Positions 1 through 7,962 of a stretch of DNA of 64,000 nt are shown here, one piece after another (within the stretch, counting starts at the first letter, position 1; every line of letters begins with the position of its first letter). A program made the position numbers and the translations under genes. The stretch comes from Frateuria soli (GTDB lineage Bacteria; Pseudomonadota; Gammaproteobacteria; Xanthomonadales; Rhodanobacteraceae), in the NCBI RefSeq assembly GCF_021117385.1, contig NZ_CP088252.1, forward strand, positions 2,998,501 through 3,062,500. Direction: 5' to 3'. Under the pieces are notes generated by a model that saw nothing but the letters and a program-made list of their open reading frames with translations, ran no database searches and was not told the DNA's origin.

Positions 1-1466
1 GGCAACTGAGCGAGCTCAGCCTCACCTCCAGCTATTACCTGTACAACCTCAAGACCGGCGAAACCGAGCTGCTGTTCCGCGGGGGGGCGCGTGCCACGCC
101 GGCGCTCTTCGACTCCCGCACAGGCAAGGTGCTGGCCAAGACCGAGATCGTCCCGGTCGGCGGCGGCTATGAGCAGCAGGTGCAGCTGCTCAATGCCAAG
201 ACCGGGCAGTTCGAGCTGCAGGCTCCGCTGACCACCAGGCTCTCGGACCGGTACACGGTCGACGTCGTGGGCATGGACGATGCCTCGGGCAAGTTCTATG
301 TGCTGACCGACCAGTTTTCGGACAAGGTCCAGGCACGCCTGTACGACCCGGTCCAGCACAAGTACGACGCCGAGCCGGTCGTCGCCGATCAGGACTATTC
401 GATCGACGCCCTGCTGTTCAGCACGCGCCGCGCCGACTTCAACCAGGTCGTGGGCTTCGTCGTCGACGGGCCGCATCGGCAGGTGGTCTACGTGGACCCG
501 ATGCTCAAGGCCATCCAGACCGGCATCAAGAGCGCGTTCCCCGACCAGCAGGTGTCGATCGGCGAGTACACGGACGATTTCTCGCGCGTACTGTTCAGCA
601 CCCAGGCGCCCGGTACGCCCATCGCCTACCACCTGCTGCTGGACAAGAAGATCGTCAACCTGGGCAGCCAGCGCCCGTGGCTCGAGAAGGGCCTGGCGCT
701 GGACGAGAGCTGGGTGACTTACAAGGCGCGTGACGGTCGCGAGATTCCCGCCATCCTCGACCTGCCGGTCGGCTGGAAGAAGGGCGACGCTCCGGCACCG
801 GCCGTCGTGCTCCCGCACGGTGGTCCATGGGCGCGCGATTACGTGGGTTGGGACGCTTCCGGCTGGGTGCCGCTGCTCACCTCGCGCGGCTATGCCGTGC
901 TGCGCCCGCAGTACCGCGGTTCGTCGGGACTCGGACGCAGCCTGTGGCTCGCCGGCGACAAGCAGTGGGGCCTGAAGATGTCCGACGACAACGATGACGC
1001 AGCCGCCTGGCTGGTCTCCCAGGGCATCGCGGCACGGGATCGCATCGCCATCTTCGGCTACTCCTACGGCGGCTTTGCCGCAGTGGCCGCGGTCGTGCGC
1101 GACCCGTCGCCCTTCCAGTGCGCGATCGCCGGCGCGCCGGTAGCCAACCTCGGCCGGCTCGGCACCTCATGGAGCGACAACCGCCTGCAGCGCATTCTGC
1201 AGGGGCAGACGGTCAAGGGCATGGACCCGATGGACAACACGAGCAAGGCCCACCTGCCGATCATGCTGTTCGGCGGCGACCGCGACGTGCGCGTACCGCC
1301 CTTCCACCCGCGTGATTTCTACAAGGCGGTCAAAGACGTCGTTCCTGCGCAGTACCACGTGATCGCCGACATGCCGCACAGCATGCCGTGGTATCCGCGC
1401 CAGCAGCGCGAGACGCTGAGCCTGATCGAGAGCTATCTCGGCAAGGACTGCGGCCTCGCTCGCTGA
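1..1466 (+). CDS. S9 family (prolyl oligopeptidase-type) serine peptidase, 5' partial
   Basis: This is the C-terminal part of an alpha/beta-hydrolase peptidase that cleaves peptides or acts on their N-termini. The frame is open from base 3 to the left edge, so the start lies outside the window. The early part reads like beta-propeller sequence with no catalytic motif. The hydrolase domain begins near base 690. The nucleophile is in GYSYGG (Ser codon 1062-1064), the probable acid is the second Asp of GGDRDVRVPP (1284-1286), and the His is in MPHSMPW (1377-1379). A TonB-dependent receptor follows 103 bases downstream on the same strand, which would fit a shared peptide-scavenging role, but that is inference. 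No signal peptide can be judged because the 5' end is missing. The family is clear; the substrate is unknown. Confidence 0.9.
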   Translation, partial: QLSELSLTSSYYLYNLKTGETELLFRGGARATPALFDSRTGKVLAKTEIVPVGGGYEQQVQLLNAKTGQFELQAPLTTRLSDRYTVDVVGMDDASGKFYVLTDQFSDKVQARLYDPVQHKYDAEPVVADQDYSIDALLFSTRRADFNQVVGFVVDGPHRQVVYVDPMLKAIQTGIKSAFPDQQVSIGEYTDDFSRVLFSTQAPGTPIAYHLLLDKKIVNLGSQRPWLEKGLALDESWVTYKARDGREIPAILDLPVGWKKGDAPAPAVVLPHGGPWARDYVGWDASGWVPLLTSRGYAVLRPQYRGSSGLGRSLWLAGDKQWGLKMSDDNDDAAAWLVSQGIAARDRIAIFGYSYGGFAAVAAVVRDPSPFQCAIAGAPVANLGRLGTSWSDNRLQRILQGQTVKGMDPMDNTSKAHLPIMLFGGDRDVRVPPFHPRDFYKAVKDVVPAQYHVIADMPHSMPWYPRQQRETLSLIESYLGKDCGLAR

Positions 1467-1507
1467 CGTAGTTTTTTCGGCCCGGACTCGCCCGGGCTAC
1501 ATCGGCT

Positions 1508-1529
1508 CGACCGCAACCTGATGCGGTCG
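1508..1529. promoter_or_regulatory. stem-loop in the leader of the TonB receptor gene
   Basis: An 8-base perfect inverted repeat (CGACCGCA, loop ACCTGA, TGCGGTCG) lies about 40 bases before the receptor start. A second, shorter GCCCGG/CCGGGC stem sits at 1480-1497 directly after a run of six T. The T-run precedes the stem, so neither looks like an intrinsic terminator for the upstream peptidase. They could be leader structures; function is unproven. Confidence 0.3.
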
Positions 1530-1569
1530 CGGCTTCTTGCGTCAAACTGGGGAAACAAGGGGAAAATTG

Positions 1570-4467
1570 ATGAAAAAGGTTGTCCAACGCGGGCTCCGTC
1601 GCCTGCCGCTGGCAGTAGCTGTCATTGCCGCACTGCAGGTCGTGCCCGTGTTCGCACAGGACCAGTCGCCCTCGCCGGCGCAGTCCACCGAATCGACCGG
1701 CCAGCCCTCCACGACGGAGAAGGCAAAGAACCTGGAAACGATTACGGTCACCGGCTCGCTGCTGAAGCGGCCCGAGTACGAGACCACCGCCCCGGTGCAG
1801 GTGATCGAGATCGAGAACAACATTGCCGCCGGCCAGTTCGACACGGCCGACTTCCTGCAGACCTCGGCTGCCGCGGCCGGCTCCACGCAGATCAACGGCC
1901 AGTTCGGCGGTTACATCGTCGAAGGCGGCACCGGCGTGCAGACGGTCAACCTGCGCGGCCTCGGCGCCAACCGCACGCTGATCCTGCTCGATGGCCAGCG
2001 GCCGGGTCCGGCGGGCGTGCGCGGCCAGGTGGGCGCGTTCGACCTCAACGTCATTCCGCAGGTGATCCTGTCGCGCATCGAGATCGTCAAGGACGGTTCG
2101 TCCTCGATCTACGGTTCCGACGCGCTGTCGGGCGTGGTCAATCTGATCACCAAGAAGAACATCGATCGTCCGGAGATGACCTTCGCGGCGAGCGTGCCGC
2201 AGCATGGCGGTGGCGAGCAGTACACCGGCTCGTTCGGCACCGGCTGGAACTTCAAGAACGGCAGCGTCGTGGCCGCCGTGCAGCTGGACAAGCTGGAGGC
2301 CCTGGAACTGGGCGACCGCGACTTCCTCAAGTGCAACCGGGACATGGTCTGGGGCACGGACGGACAGCGGATCGATCGCGAGGACCGCTCGATTCTCGCG
2401 GGCTCCTCGCTCGCGGGCTGCAACAACCTCTACGCCAACTCGATCATCTGGTACCTCAATTCGCGCGTCCGTTACGTGCCCTCGGCGGACGGCAGCACCG
2501 TCGGCCCGTTCCCGGGCTACCACCCGCGTCCGTACCCCACGCCCCGCTACGACACCAACGGCCAGGCGTACTACGAGGACGTGCTGAACTACCCGTTCAT
2601 GAACGACGCCTACGTCATCAACCAGCGCAAGCGCGCCAGCGTCTACGCGGCGACCGACTTCAGCTTCGGCAGCGTGAACTGGAAGACGCAGTGGCTGTTC
2701 AACCACCGCGAGAGCAAGGACCACTCCTACCGCCAGTTCTTCCCGCTGGTCTCCGATGGCCCGATGCAGCCGGACCTGTCCAACGTGTACGAGCCGATCA
2801 TGCCGTTCCCGGACGACGGCACGGAGAAGGTCAACTACCTCTACGGCACCACCAAGCTGGAAGGCCTGTTCTCCTCGACCGACAGCTGGTCGTGGGAAGT
2901 CAATGCCGGCTACAGCCGTTCGAGCGGCGATTACACGCATCGCGACATCGACGTGGCCAAGACCGGCGACCTGAGCTACGACGATTCGGGTGAGGCCTCG
3001 GTCGACTACTTCGATCCGGGCATCCTGAGCGGCGAGCGCATGGGCGACCTGGTCAACGCCATCGGCGCCTGGAATACCGGCCACACGCTGTACACCCAGG
3101 CCACGGCCAATGCGCTGCTGACCGGCAACCTGTTCACGCTTCCGGCAGGCGACGTCGCCTCAGCCTTCGGTGTGGAATACCGCCACTACAAGATCGACGA
3201 CGTGCCGAGCGACTTCACCCTCGCCTCCAGGGCCTGGGGCTACACCTCGGCGCAACGGACCCACGGCACGGACAACGTGCGCGAGATCTTCGGCGAGGTG
3301 GACGTGCCGCTGCTGAAGGGCATCCCGGCCATCGAGTCGCTCTCGGTCAACATGTCCGGGCGTGTCTTCAAGTACGGCTCGGTGGACAGCCGCGACCAGG
3401 TCTGGAAGACCGGTCTGAACTGGCAGATCACCCCGACCTTCCGCATCCGCGGCACGCTCGGCACCTCCTACCGCGCACCTGGCCTGTACGAGCTGTACCT
3501 GGGCGACCAGACCGGCTTCCAGTCGCAGACGACCATCGACCCGTGCATCCTGTGGGGCGACAGCACCAACGACCGCCTGCGTGCCAACTGCGCGGCCGCC
3601 GGCATCCCCGCCGACTACTCGGCCGGCGGTGCCTCGTCGGCCACGATCCACTCCGGTGGCGGCAAGGGCCATCTGGAAGCGGAGACCTCGCGCGCCAAGT
3701 CGCTGGGCTTCGCCTGGTCGCCGGACTTCGCCAACCTCAACCTGGCCGTCGACTACTTCGACTACGACGTGCGTGGCGAGATCACCAACCTGGATGCAGG
3801 CGACGTCATTTCCGGCTGCTATCTGTCGTCGGTGTACCCGAACTCGTTCTGCGACCAGATCGTCCGCAAGCCGTCCAGCGATCCGTCGACGCCGTTCATG
3901 ATCACGGACGTCTATGGTTCCTACATCAACATCAACCGTGAGCGGACCCGCGGCTACGACCTTCAGGTCAACTACGCGAAGGACTTCTCGTTCGGCAAGC
4001 TCTCGGCCGATGCGCAGGTGACGTACACGATCGAGGACACCACCCTGCTGTTTTCCACGGCCGAGGCCAGCGGCTTCAGCCGGGAGAACCAGGTCGGCTT
4101 CATCGGTCGTCCGAAGACCGTCGGCATCAGCGACCTGAGCCTGGAACGCGGCGACTGGACGTTCGCCTGGCAGGGCCGCTACGTGAGCACGACGTCCGCG
4201 ATGGACCTGGACCCCACCTTCAACTACTCCGGTTACGCGGGCGCCACACGCGACATCAAGGCAGGCTGGCAGCTGCTCCACAGCGTGTCCGTGGCCTACG
4301 AGAAGGGGCACTGGGGAGCGATGTTCGGCGTGCGCAATCTGTTCGACAAAAAGCCGGACCAGATCTCCGCGAGCGCGGGTACCGTGATCGGCAACACGCC
4401 GCTCTACGCCTCGCAGTACGACTGGTACGGCCGCACGTTCTTTGCCCGCCTGAACTACAAGTTCTAG
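1570..4467 (+). CDS. TonB-dependent outer-membrane receptor
   Basis: This 965-residue receptor imports a ligand across the outer membrane using TonB energy. The start at 1570 is preferred over 1537 because AAGGGG lies just upstream and the protein then begins MKKVVQRGL, a normal Sec signal peptide ending near VFAQD (about residue 30). A TonB-box-like stretch (LETITVTGS) and a plug domain follow; plug motifs include GVQTVNLRGLGANRTLILLDG and SSIYGSDALSGVVNLI. The rest is a beta-barrel ending in Phe (NYKF), as expected for BAM-assembled proteins. No N-terminal carboxypeptidase-like or signalling domain is seen, so it is not a transducer. The ligand cannot be told from sequence; the peptidase just upstream hints at peptides. 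A strong terminator follows. Confidence 0.93.
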   Translation: MKKVVQRGLRRLPLAVAVIAALQVVPVFAQDQSPSPAQSTESTGQPSTTEKAKNLETITVTGSLLKRPEYETTAPVQVIEIENNIAAGQFDTADFLQTSAAAAGSTQINGQFGGYIVEGGTGVQTVNLRGLGANRTLILLDGQRPGPAGVRGQVGAFDLNVIPQVILSRIEIVKDGSSSIYGSDALSGVVNLITKKNIDRPEMTFAASVPQHGGGEQYTGSFGTGWNFKNGSVVAAVQLDKLEALELGDRDFLKCNRDMVWGTDGQRIDREDRSILAGSSLAGCNNLYANSIIWYLNSRVRYVPSADGSTVGPFPGYHPRPYPTPRYDTNGQAYYEDVLNYPFMNDAYVINQRKRASVYAATDFSFGSVNWKTQWLFNHRESKDHSYRQFFPLVSDGPMQPDLSNVYEPIMPFPDDGTEKVNYLYGTTKLEGLFSSTDSWSWEVNAGYSRSSGDYTHRDIDVAKTGDLSYDDSGEASVDYFDPGILSGERMGDLVNAIGAWNTGHTLYTQATANALLTGNLFTLPAGDVASAFGVEYRHYKIDDVPSDFTLASRAWGYTSAQRTHGTDNVREIFGEVDVPLLKGIPAIESLSVNMSGRVFKYGSVDSRDQVWKTGLNWQITPTFRIRGTLGTSYRAPGLYELYLGDQTGFQSQTTIDPCILWGDSTNDRLRANCAAAGIPADYSAGGASSATIHSGGGKGHLEAETSRAKSLGFAWSPDFANLNLAVDYFDYDVRGEITNLDAGDVISGCYLSSVYPNSFCDQIVRKPSSDPSTPFMITDVYGSYININRERTRGYDLQVNYAKDFSFGKLSADAQVTYTIEDTTLLFSTAEASGFSRENQVGFIGRPKTVGISDLSLERGDWTFAWQGRYVSTTSAMDLDPTFNYSGYAGATRDIKAGWQLLHSVSVAYEKGHWGAMFGVRNLFDKKPDQISASAGTVIGNTPLYASQYDWYGRTFFARLNYKF

Positions 4468-4488
4468 GCAAGGACCGTGCGAGCATGG

Positions 4489-4519
4489 AAGGAGGCGACA
4501 TTGTCGCCTCCTTTTTTTT
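4489..4519 (+). terminator. intrinsic terminator of the TonB receptor gene
   Basis: An 11-base stem (AAGGAGGCGAC / GTCGCCTCCTT) with a three-base loop is followed by an eight-T run, 22 bases after the receptor stop. This is the most canonical rho-independent terminator in the window. Confidence 0.9.
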
Positions 4520-4679
4520 CGTCTTCGTTATGGCCGGGCCAATCGTGCAGACGGTCCGGAGAGTTCGACAAAGCCTGGCGACGCCACTGCAATACCCCAC
4601 GAACGGCAACCGGGGTCGCGCGCGCCTGCCATCAGGGTCACCCGTTCCTTGCCCGCGAACGAGGAGGCAATACCGCGGC

Positions 4680-5714
4680 CTACAGCAGCCCCTCGCCTTC
4701 CAGCTCGCTCTTGAGGTAGGCGTAGTAGATCGGCGCGGCGACCAGGCCGGCCAGGCCGAACGCCGCCTCCATCACCAGCATGGCGATCAGCAGTTCCCAT
4801 GCGCGCGAGCGGATCTGGGTGCCGACGATGCGTGCGTTGAGGAAGTACTCCAGCTTGTGGATCAGGACCAGGAAGACCAGCGCGGCGATGCCCACGCCGA
4901 GGGACACCGACAAGCCGGCGATGGTCACGGCGGTATTGGAGATCAGGTTGCCGATCACCGGCAGCAGGCCGACCACGAAGGTCACCACCACCAGCGTCTT
5001 GGCCAGCGGCACGTGGATGTCCATCACCGGCAGCACGCCGATCAGGAAGATCGCGGTGAACAGGGTATTGATCAGCGAGACCTTGATCTGCGCGAACACG
5101 ATGTTGTGGAACGCATCGGCGAGCCGGTTGCAGCGCCGGCCGAGCGTCGCCACCAGCGGGCCGGCCTGGTGCGTCGGGCCAGCGCTGTGGCTGAGCGCCA
5201 CGATCGCGCCCAGCACCAGGCCGATGATGATGTGGGCGAAGCCGCGCGCGGTGTCCTTGCCGGCCAGCTGCAGGCTGGCGGCGTGCTTGCGGGTCAGTTC
5301 GCCGGCCATCACGCGAAGCTCGTCCACGCTGTCCGGCAGCGAGCCGACCAGTGCCGCCGGCAGCTGTTCACGTGCCTTCTCCACCAGCGGCATCAGCTGC
5401 TTGTCCCAGAGTTCCTGCGGGTTGCCGATCTCGCTGTGGAAGAAGCTGATCGCGCCAAGCGCCAGCAGGATCAGCAGCCCCACGACCACCGCGCCGATCA
5501 GCGCCACCACCACCACGCGGGCACGCCGGCCGGACAGGCGCCGCTCCAGCAGGGGGCTGATCGTCCGCACCAGTTCGAACACCAGCAGTCCGGCCAGCAG
5601 CGCCGAAAGCAGGTGCAGCACCAGCACCAGCACCAGGGCGATACCCGCCAGCGCGTAGCTGGCCAGTCGCACGGCGCGCGAGGGATCGCGCAAGCGGGAA
5701 GGATCGGGGAGCAT
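4680..5714 (-). CDS. AI-2E / PerM family membrane transporter
   Basis: This 344-residue protein belongs to the AI-2E (formerly UPF0118, PerM) family of inner-membrane proteins. It has hydrophobic segments near residues 20-45 and 63-90, a soluble region around 95-160, then several membrane spans to the C-terminus. Conserved family features near the end include VVGLLPVIGNLISNT and the GVGIAALVFLVLIHKLEYF stretch. Members have been linked to export of small molecules or to Na+/H+ exchange; the substrate here is unknown. The gene converges on the TonB receptor gene and is divergent from the acid phosphatase gene, with 149 bases between the two starts. It appears monocistronic. The first ATG is the only reasonable start. 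Confidence 0.85.
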   Translation of the reverse strand: MLPDPSRLRDPSRAVRLASYALAGIALVLVLVLHLLSALLAGLLVFELVRTISPLLERRLSGRRARVVVVALIGAVVVGLLILLALGAISFFHSEIGNPQELWDKQLMPLVEKAREQLPAALVGSLPDSVDELRVMAGELTRKHAASLQLAGKDTARGFAHIIIGLVLGAIVALSHSAGPTHQAGPLVATLGRRCNRLADAFHNIVFAQIKVSLINTLFTAIFLIGVLPVMDIHVPLAKTLVVVTFVVGLLPVIGNLISNTAVTIAGLSVSLGVGIAALVFLVLIHKLEYFLNARIVGTQIRSRAWELLIAMLVMEAAFGLAGLVAAPIYYAYLKSELEGEGLL

Positions 5715-5863
5715 GCCGGGACTCGGGGGAAGCGCGGGCGTTTAGTCTCGCAGCAGGCCACGCCGTTCGCCAGCCGGCCGAACCCGCGCGGGGCCTGCCG
5801 TGGGGCCTGTCGTAAACTGGACCGGTTCCGTCGGCTTGCCCGCGCCCCACCCCAAGGATCCCC

Positions 5864-6748
5864 ATGTCGTTGCGCCTCCCCCTCGTGGCCGCCCTCGCGC
5901 TACTCGCCGGTTGCGCGACACCGCCTGCGCGGACTCCGCCGCCTGCCGTACCGGCGCCACCGATCACCCGGACAGTCGGCGCCGACGACAACCTCAACGC
6001 CGTCGCCTGGACGCAGACCGCCCTCGAGCATGACCTGATCTACCTGCAGACCTACCGCGACGCCCAGGCCCGCCTGCTTGCCGCGTTGGCCGACCCGGGC
6101 TGGGACGCCCTGTCCCGGGCCGACCGCGTGGTGCCAGCCAGGGGCCTCAAGCCGGCAGTAGTGCTGGACATCGACGAAACCGTGCTGGACAACTCGCCCT
6201 ACCAGGCCCGCCTGGTGCGCAGCGGTGGCGAGTTCAACGAGGCCGACTGGGCCGCGTGGTGCAGGGAAGCCAGGGCGCGCGCACTGCCTGGCGTGGTCGC
6301 CTTTACCCGCTTTGCCGTCCGGCACGGGGTGGATGTGTTCTATCTGTCCAACCGCGCCAGGGACCTGGACCAGGCCACCCTTGCCAACCTGCGCGCGGCT
6401 GGCCTGCCCGTGGCCGGTCCGCAATCGTTCCTGGGGCTGGGTACCGTGGTCGAAGGATGCGAGCAGGTCGGCTCGGAGAAGGGCTGTCGCCGCCAGCTGA
6501 TCGCGCGCCGGTACCGCGTCCTGATGCAGTTCGGCGACCAGCTGGGCGACTTCGTCGACGTGCTGCCCAACACGCCGGCAGGCCGCCAGCGGGCGGTTGC
6601 GCCCTATCTGGACTGGATCGGCGAGCGCTGGTTCGTGCTGCCGAACCCGACCTACGGCAGCTGGGAGGCGGCGTTGTTCGACAATGACTGGCAGGCGCCG
6701 CGCGATGCGCGTCGGCAGCTCAAGCTCAGGGCCTTGCGTGTTGATTGA
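5864..6748 (+). CDS. acid phosphatase, lipoprotein e(P4)/class C (HAD IIIB) family
   Basis: This 294-residue protein is a predicted outer-membrane lipoprotein that hydrolyses phosphomonoesters such as nucleotide monophosphates. The lipobox is LLAGC with Cys17. The HAD catalytic motif is VVLDIDETVLDNS, with nucleophile Asp102 and acid Asp104. Later parts (VDVFYLSNRARD, LMQFGDQLGDFVD) match HAD motifs II-III of the class C phosphatases, and the length is normal for the family. In Haemophilus the relative e(P4) takes part in NAD and haem acquisition; here phosphate or nucleotide scavenging is more likely, by inference. Its last codons overlap a perfect FNR-type palindrome that seems to belong to the next transcription unit. 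Confidence 0.88.
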   Translation: MSLRLPLVAALALLAGCATPPARTPPPAVPAPPITRTVGADDNLNAVAWTQTALEHDLIYLQTYRDAQARLLAALADPGWDALSRADRVVPARGLKPAVVLDIDETVLDNSPYQARLVRSGGEFNEADWAAWCREARARALPGVVAFTRFAVRHGVDVFYLSNRARDLDQATLANLRAAGLPVAGPQSFLGLGTVVEGCEQVGSEKGCRRQLIARRYRVLMQFGDQLGDFVDVLPNTPAGRQRAVAPYLDWIGERWFVLPNPTYGSWEAALFDNDWQAPRDARRQLKLRALRVD

Positions 6749-6754
6749 AATCAA
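6741..6754 (+). promoter_or_regulatory. FNR/Anr-type binding site
   Basis: The sequence TTGATTGAAATCAA is a perfect TTGAT-N4-ATCAA palindrome, the consensus of the FNR/Anr/Dnr oxygen- and NO-sensing regulators. It overlaps the stop codon of the phosphatase gene. Its right half is followed by AT-rich DNA and a -10-like TATAAG at 6767-6772. The 12-base gap to that hexamer is shorter than in a classical class II site, so the exact start point is uncertain. Confidence 0.55.
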
Positions 6755-6772
6755 TAGCTTAGGGTCTATAAG
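6745..6772 (+). promoter_or_regulatory. candidate sigma-70 promoter overlapping the FNR-type site
   Basis: TTGAAA (6745-6750), a 16-base spacer and TATAAG (6767-6772) form a promoter-like pair in otherwise very GC-rich DNA. Transcription would begin near 6779. No ORF with a start signal follows before the terminator at 6880-6910. Confidence 0.4.
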
Positions 6773-6778
6773 ATCACG

Positions 6779-6910
6779 TATTGCCTTAACTGTGGAGAGC
6801 CACTAAGCTGGCCGCGCCGAAACCTGCTGACCTCCAAACTGCGGGCAAGGCCATTTCCCTTCCGGCCCGGCCGGACTTCCCCCGCGCGGCTCCAGGCCCG
6901 CGGGGTTTTT
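6779..6910 (+). ncRNA. candidate small non-coding RNA
   Basis: Between the promoter-like element and a terminator lie about 130 bases with no plausible coding sequence. They contain a small GTGG-AGAG-CCAC hairpin (6792-6803), a TCCGG/CCGGA hairpin (6861-6875), several unpaired C-rich stretches (CCTCC, TTCCC, CTTCC), and a terminator stem ending in a U-run. This arrangement is typical of an independent sRNA. It lacks the conserved loop of 4.5S RNA and does not look like 6S, tmRNA or RNase P. I do not recognise the family; the evidence is architecture only. Confidence 0.35.
6880..6910 (+). terminator. intrinsic terminator of the candidate sRNA
   Basis: CCCCGCG and CGCGGGG pair across a 12-base loop and are followed directly by five T, then CTTTT. 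It lies about 130 bases beyond the phosphatase stop and about 110 before the next gene. Confidence 0.6.
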
Positions 6911-7013
6911 CTTTTCCGGCCCGGACAGACATCCGCTTGCCGCCAGTTAGACAGGCTGCGTACGCCCTCCCGGCGAAGCTAGGCGCACCCACGCACGCCC
7001 CCGCAAGCCGAGA

Positions 7014-7928
7014 ATGAGGTCCATGCGCGCACGTTTCCTTCGCCTCCTGCCGTGGCTGGCCCTGCTCGCACTGGCCGCCTGCCGGTCCGGTGAGAACACC
7101 CCTGCCGACACGGCCGGCCAGTCGCCCGAAGCGGCCGTGCAGCAATCGATCGCGCTGGTGCGTGCCGGCGACTTCGCCGGCTTCTGGCAACATGCCCTGC
7201 CGCCATACGACTACGCCATGCTGCGCGAGGACTGGGGCAAGGCGCGTGCCGACGGGGCACCGTTGACCGACGGCGAGCGGGCGCGTATCGACGGTGCCCT
7301 GCAGCAACTGGCCGCGCCCGACGCCGCGGCCACCCTCGATGCCCGCCTGCAGCCCTGGCTGGCCGACGCACAGGCCCGCTATGCCGACCAGCTGCCGTTG
7401 CTGGTCGGCATCGGCCGGGCCCTGGCCGGCAAGGCGATCGAGGAGGACGCACGCCTCACCGACACCCAGAAGCGCCATGCCTCGGCGCTGGTCGATGCGC
7501 TCGGCCCGTGGGCGCAGCAGGCACCGTGGTTCGATCCGGCCAGGGCGCGCCAGGCGGTCGGCGTGGTGGTGGCCACCGCGCGCGAGCTGGACCTGCGCGA
7601 TGCGCGGAGCCTGCGCACGATGGATTTCGACCAGGCGATGCGCAGCTATGCCATCGCCTTCCATGGCCTCGAACGCATGCTCGCGCTGTACGGATTACCG
7701 CTGGACGAGGCGCTCGCCTCCGCCCGGGTGGTGCCGCTGGAATACCACCCGCCCTATGCGCGCGTGCGCGTGGAATACCAGCTGCTGGGCACGCCGCTGT
7801 CGATGGAGTCGACGCTGGTGCAGCAGAGCGGTCGCTGGTACGACCAGGATCTGCTCGAAAGCGTGCGCCGGTCGCATCGCCGGCTGGCTGGGCCGGCTCC
7901 CGCCGGGACGGTGGCCGTCGCGCCCTGA
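7014..7928 (+). CDS. hypothetical lipoprotein
   Basis: This 304-residue protein starts with a lipoprotein signal (LLALAACRSG, lipobox LAAC), so it is probably membrane-anchored in the periplasm. The rest is soluble, Ala/Arg-rich and mostly helical in character, with no motif I recognise. An alternative ATG lies at 7023; neither has a strong Shine-Dalgarno. It ends 34 bases before plsB on the same strand, but plsB seems to have its own promoter in the gap. Function unknown. Confidence 0.75.
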   Translation: MRSMRARFLRLLPWLALLALAACRSGENTPADTAGQSPEAAVQQSIALVRAGDFAGFWQHALPPYDYAMLREDWGKARADGAPLTDGERARIDGALQQLAAPDAAATLDARLQPWLADAQARYADQLPLLVGIGRALAGKAIEEDARLTDTQKRHASALVDALGPWAQQAPWFDPARARQAVGVVVATARELDLRDARSLRTMDFDQAMRSYAIAFHGLERMLALYGLPLDEALASARVVPLEYHPPYARVRVEYQLLGTPLSMESTLVQQSGRWYDQDLLESVRRSHRRLAGPAPAGTVAVAP

Positions 7929-7950
7929 GCGGCCTCCGCGGCCCACCGGG

Positions 7951-7956
7951 TACAAT
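7951..7956 (+). promoter_or_regulatory. -10 element close to the plsB start (probable leaderless mRNA)
   Basis: TACAAT ends six bases before the plsB ATG, which has no Shine-Dalgarno. Transcription would start at or within a base or two of the ATG. The same spacing recurs at trmL, ubiJ and arfB in this window. Confidence 0.45.
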
Positions 7957-7962
7957 CCGCCG

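Noticed and set aside
1472-1497. Terminator after the S9 peptidase gene
   Set aside because: The T-run precedes the GCCCGG/CCGGGC stem rather than following it, and read on the other strand it becomes an A-run, so it is not an intrinsic terminator in either direction.
6779-6910. 4.5S, 6S or tmRNA gene
   Set aside because: None of the conserved loops or ends of these RNAs is present; kept only as an unassigned candidate sRNA.
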